DNA from: Gammaproteobacteria bacterium
GTDB lineage: Bacteria; Pseudomonadota; Gammaproteobacteria; Enterobacterales; GCA-2746155
DNA: 8,800 bases
Direction: 5' to 3'
Assembly (NCBI GenBank): GCA_024206355.1
Contig: JAAGZM010000585.1
Span: 1-8,800 of the forward strand
The notes beneath the pieces are model-generated. The model made no database searches. It was not told the origin of the DNA and was given only the letters and a program-made list of their open reading frames with translations. The position numbers and the translations under genes were made by a program. Positions 6,995 to 8,800 of this stretch are shown here, in pieces (the stretch's first letter is position 1; every line of letters starts with the position of its first letter).

Positions 6995-7669
6995 TTTTGT
7001 TTTCTCTAATAATAGTTTTATTTCCAGTTGAGTCTCTTTGATTCGTTCTTTCACTTTTGTGTCTATATTAGACGTCAGCTCAGCTACAGTTGCTTGCTCT
7101 GCCTGCTCTGAAAAACGATTAATAACTTCAGCCATCAACTCAGGAGCATTCCTTTCTAATGAAAGAGTAGTGATCGGGAGAGAAAATTCTCCTTTTTTAG
7201 GATTTGGTATAGTTAACTTTACATTTTTATTGAATTCATTAAAAATTTCATCAATATTGCTTGTTTCATCTCGGTTTGGTGCAAACTGATCAGCCAGGCT
7301 CATTGTATCAAAGAGCTGTTTTCTGAGGGCAATTGAACCTAAATTTCTTTTGAAGTTATTATAAACGTTGTCCAAATTGACATTACTAATATAACTAACA
7401 TCATTAGCGTCATTAGCGTCATTAATCTGTAAGTGCTGAATGTCTCCCTCTGAAGGGGGCAGAAAAACTGTTTCTGCCTTATAAATTGGAGTAGCGAATA
7501 AGGCATAGAGTATTGCAATCAGGGTGACTATAGCTGTTGTGCCAAAAATTGTATTTTTTTGTTTGACAAGAGCCTGCCAAAGGTCAACAAGGTTAATCTC
7601 ATCTTCGTTATTTTGTTGATACTGGGGATAGACAAGGACTTGTTGAGGTTGGGGATTCGCTTCGCTCAT
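6935..7669 (-). CDS. wzz: Wzz N-terminal fragment (TM1 and start of the periplasmic domain)
   Basis: The fragment has 244 codons. The DEINLVDLWQALVKQKNTIF segment (23-42) and the hydrophobic stretch TAIVTLIAILYALFATPIY (45-63) are the standard N-terminal Wzz domain with TM1, followed by the conserved FLPPSEGD. At about residues 83-89 is a three-residue NDA microrepeat. The last five codons (SFRAW) are read in the wrong frame after the first frameshift. The ATG at 7669 is preceded by an AC-rich sequence with no Shine-Dalgarno match. A TATAAT box lies 26 bases upstream. Confidence 0.88.
   Translation of the reverse strand: MSEANPQPQQVLVYPQYQQNNEDEINLVDLWQALVKQKNTIFGTTAIVTLIAILYALFATPIYKAETVFLPPSEGDIQHLQINDANDANDVSYISNVNLDNVYNNFKRNLGSIALRKQLFDTMSLADQFAPNRDETSNIDEIFNEFNKNVKLTIPNPKKGEFSLPITTLSLERNAPELMAEVINRFSEQAEQATVAELTSNIDTKVKERIKETQLEIKLLLEKTKKQRLNEVKRLEIADSFRAW
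7402..7426 (-). repeat. 9-bp microrepeat encoding Asn-Asp-Ala in Wzz
   Basis: CATTAGCGT occurs at 7402-7410 and 7411-7419, followed by a partial copy, CATTAAT, at 7420-7426. It encodes NDANDAND in the early periplasmic part of Wzz. The period is a multiple of three, so slippage would keep the frame. Confidence 0.8.
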
Positions 7670-7670
7670 A

Positions 7671-7747
7671 GTGGTGGTTGGTGGGTGGTGAAGAGATTAT
7701 AATCAAAAGCGTTTCAGCTCTTGCTTTTACCACTTACCATCCACCAC
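7671..7747. repeat. 77-bp imperfect palindrome with 19-bp arms upstream of wzz
   Basis: GTGGTGGTTGGTGGGTGGT (7671-7689) pairs with ACCACTTACCATCCACCAC (7729-7747): 16 of 19 positions are complementary, around a 39-base centre. The centre contains a palindromic GATTATAATC (7695-7704) and a second small inverted repeat, AAAAGC (7705-7710) with GCTTTT (7723-7728). The layout resembles a MITE- or REP-like element, but no target duplication was recognised. It fills most of the 88-bp gap between the S23-type gene and wzz. Confidence 0.55.
7696..7701 (-). promoter_or_regulatory. Candidate -10 box for the wzz operon
   Basis: A perfect TATAAT on the minus strand lies 26 bases upstream of the wzz ATG, in the centre of the 77-bp palindrome. 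The hexamer 17 bases further upstream (GCAAGA) is a poor -35 match, so strength is uncertain. It is the best sigma-70 candidate seen immediately ahead of wzz. Confidence 0.4.
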
Positions 7748-7757
7748 TCACCTCACA

Positions 7758-8099
7758 CTATTTTTTAACCTTTTTTTTTAAGTTTGTTAACATCGAGAGG
7801 ATTTGATTGGTTTGTTTTATCCATTCCTGACCGGTTTGTTTTTCTATATAGCCAATTTCTATTCCGATGTATGTCTGAGTGGCGAATTCAGCGGCTGATC
7901 CTTTAGATATTTCCAGATATCTGGCTTGTTCTTTATGTGACTCTTTTTCCATTCCTTCTGCTATATTGCTGGGGATGGAGAGACATGCTCGGGTGATTTG
8001 ATCTTTGAATCCCCATTGTTTGCACTGCTCTAGTGTTTTGTATACATTAACTAAAAGTCGAGCACTGACTTTCCAGACTTCTATTGTTTGGCATTTCAT
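7758..8099 (-). CDS. Four-helix-bundle protein, S23/IVS (TIGR02436-like) family
   Basis: The family pattern is clear: IEVWKVSARLLVNVYK near the N-terminus, then ITRACLSIPSNIAEGMEKES, then YLEISKGSAAEFATQTYIG and a final amphipathic helix. These proteins form small four-helix bundles and were first noticed in intervening sequences of 23S rRNA genes; related Avd proteins serve diversity-generating retroelements. Their function outside those settings is not established. I choose ATG at 8099 (113 residues) over ATG at 8144 (128 residues). AAGGA sits 7 bases before 8099, the family normally begins close to this point, and nothing like a ribosome binding site precedes 8144. The gene stands between a broken DUF4143 gene and wzz, flanked by simple GT/AC-rich tracts, so it looks like an inserted cargo gene rather than a sugar-pathway gene. 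Confidence 0.85.
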   Translation of the reverse strand: MKCQTIEVWKVSARLLVNVYKTLEQCKQWGFKDQITRACLSIPSNIAEGMEKESHKEQARYLEISKGSAAEFATQTYIGIEIGYIEKQTGQEWIKQTNQILSMLTNLKKKVKK

Positions 8100-8134
8100 C
8101 GATGCATCCTTGCATTGGTGTTGAAATTTTGAGA

Positions 8135-8143
8135 ATTTTAGCA
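8135..8143 (-). promoter_or_regulatory. Candidate extended -10 promoter for the S23-type gene
   Basis: TGCTAAAAT on the minus strand is an extended -10 pattern. The hexamer 17 bases upstream of TAAAAT is TTCCTA, a weak -35. Transcription would start near 8128, giving a leader of about 29 bases to the ATG at 8099 with AAGGA inside it. This agrees with the shorter start but would exclude ATG 8144. Confidence 0.3.
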
Positions 8144-8149
8144 TTTTTT

Positions 8150-8197
8150 ATAGGAGGTAGGAAGTGAATGAATTGTTAGTGGGTAGTGGGTAGAAAT
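8150..8197. repeat. GT/AG-rich short-period tract upstream of the S23-type gene
   Basis: The tract contains AGGAGGTAGGAAGTG and then TTAGTGGGTAGTGGGTAG, where GGGTAGT repeats with a 7-base period. It resembles the GT-rich arm at 7671-7689. It is inverted relative to the AC-rich arm at 7729-7747, so the four-helix-bundle gene is bracketed by inverted simple-sequence tracts. Similarity is loose and low-complexity. Confidence 0.4.
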
Positions 8198-8234
8198 TGT
8201 GTTGATTTTAGGTATTTTATCAAGTTCCTGCTTG

Positions 8235-8775
8235 TTATAAGTAATTGACGGGGATTTGAATGATTTTATTATTAAGTCGTTTAATCTCCTGACTATTGTT
8301 GATGATAATTCCCATTGGTAATTGATTATCTTCAATGAACTTGTTTAAAGAAATTAGTTGTTTTAGTCGGGTGGCTGAGCCAAATTTAATCCCAATAGGT
8401 AGTACACCAAAGCTACCTTCCAGAATCAAATCAACTTCTGCACCATTTCGAGTACGATAATAGTAATAGTCCCATTTTTTAACGCTTGTGGATTGTAGCC
8501 CTTTAAAAGTTTTGCCCAACGTAGGGACTCCTCAGCATTTGTTCTCTGCCTGTTATATTAAGCAAGTATTGAAGTAAACCGGAGTCTCTGAAATACCCTT
8601 TTGGCATCTTTACGATGGATTTTGCCACTGAGCCCTCATAAGAAGGTATGTTCCTCCAGATATAAGTTTTATGGTAATTTTCCATCCATGAATAAAAAAA
8701 ATCTTCCGATGACTGTATGAGAACAACAGGAAAGATATTCAGTAGGACATCAATTTTAGCTTGTAGATTTCTTTT
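8235..8775 (-). pseudogene. Remnant of a DUF4143/AAA_14-type ATPase, C-terminal half
   Basis: Two reading frames form the DUF4143 region of an AAA_14-type ATP-binding protein. The first, open from 8775 (its own stop is at 8778-8776), contains EDFFYSWMENYHKTYIWRNI, MPKGYFRDSGLLQYLLNI and LRSPYVGQNF, ending at TAA 8505-8503. The second contains KGLQSTSVKKWDYYYYRTRN, then GAEVDLILEG and ...IGIKFGSATR, ending IPVNYL at TAA 8237-8235, the natural C-terminus. The family normally has an EGFVIEE-like stretch between VGQNF and GLQ; it is missing, and the frame shifts there (about 8503-8506), so a small deletion is likely. The ATPase half with its Walker motifs is not visible and a stop codon lies upstream, so it is either lost or in another frame beyond 8800. 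Not part of the sugar pathway. Almost certainly inactive. Confidence 0.8.
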
Positions 8776-8800
8776 TTACATAAGTCATATACATGCACTA

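Larger units (their letters stand above)
6255..7669 (-). pseudogene. wzz: Wzz/FepE/Etk-type chain-length regulator, full gene with two frameshifts
   Basis: Two adjacent reading frames plus a short third frame make one Wzz (polysaccharide co-polymerase class 1) protein. Skipping one T at 6952-6953 joins residue Asp239 of the first frame to Arg11 of the second. Skipping one A in the A5 run (minus strand) at 6353-6357 leads into a third frame that ends at TAA 6257-6255. The rebuilt protein has 470 residues: a cytoplasmic N-terminus, TM1 at about 39-59, a periplasmic coiled-coil region, then the Lys/Pro-rich KIKPKRK followed by TM2 (LIVVLGLMLGLIIAFF) and a short tail. This is the normal Wzz plan, and TM2 is absent without the second correction. 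Wzz acts in the inner membrane with the Wzy polymerase to set O-antigen or capsule chain length. Either the gene is inactive or the sequence carries two base errors. Confidence 0.85.

Noticed and set aside
7705..7728. Terminator between the S23-type gene and wzz
   Set aside because: The stem is 6 bp, AT-rich, with a 12-base loop; it is better explained as the inner part of the 77-bp palindrome.
8100..8144. N-terminal extension of the S23-type protein from ATG 8144
   Set aside because: No ribosome binding site, sequence unlike the family start, and it overlaps the likely promoter; ATG 8099 with AAGGA is preferred.
8138..8335. 65-codon minus-strand reading frame upstream of the S23-type gene
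   Set aside because: It overlaps the DUF4143 remnant in another frame and then reads through the simple repeats; it resembles no protein family and has no start signal.

Overview
The window is most of a polysaccharide (O-antigen or capsule) operon. All recognisable genes lie on the minus strand, so transcription runs from high to low coordinates. The DNA is AT-rich. The protein families (Wzz chain-length regulator, WbpB/WbpD/WbpE set, TviB/WbpO-type dehydrogenase) point to a Gram-negative proteobacterium, most likely a low-GC gammaproteobacterium. No rRNA, tRNA or housekeeping gene allows a firmer placement.

Layout in order of transcription. (1) 8775-8235: remains of a DUF4143/AAA_14-type ATPase, broken by an internal deletion and lacking its ATPase half. 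(2) 8099-7758: a small four-helix-bundle (S23/IVS-type) protein, flanked on both sides by short-period GT/AC-rich tracts. (3) 7671-7747: an imperfect palindrome with 19-bp arms that carries a TATAAT box just upstream of wzz. (4) 7669-6255: wzz, broken by two single-base frameshifts, with three coiled-coil repeats. (5) 6265-4997: UDP-HexNAc 6-dehydrogenase (TviB/WbpO type). (6) 4966-3914: WbpB-like 3-dehydrogenase. (7) 3911-3333: WbpD-like N-acetyltransferase, starting at TTG. (8) 3310-2246: a short GlpD-like FAD oxidoreductase. (9) 2225-1140: WbpE-like aminotransferase. (10) 1093-1: a GT4 glycosyltransferase cut by the window edge, with a perfect 54-bp in-frame tandem duplication.

How the genes work together: the dehydrogenase oxidises C6 of UDP-GlcNAc (or UDP-GalNAc) to the uronic acid. 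WbpB oxidises C3, WbpE transaminates the 3-keto group, and WbpD acetylates the new amine. The product is a UDP-2,3-diacetamido-2,3-dideoxy-hexuronic acid, which glycosyltransferases such as the last gene would add to a repeat unit. Wzz would set chain length after polymerisation. A WbpI-type 2-epimerase, flippase and polymerase are not in the window and may lie downstream of position 1. Wzz to WbpE are packed with gaps of 2-30 bp or a short overlap, so one operon is likely.

The main things to look at again are the two wzz frameshifts, the 54-bp repeat in the glycosyltransferase, the GlpD-like gene inside a sugar-nucleotide operon, and the palindrome plus S23-type gene in front of wzz. I found no clearly new defence or mobile system.
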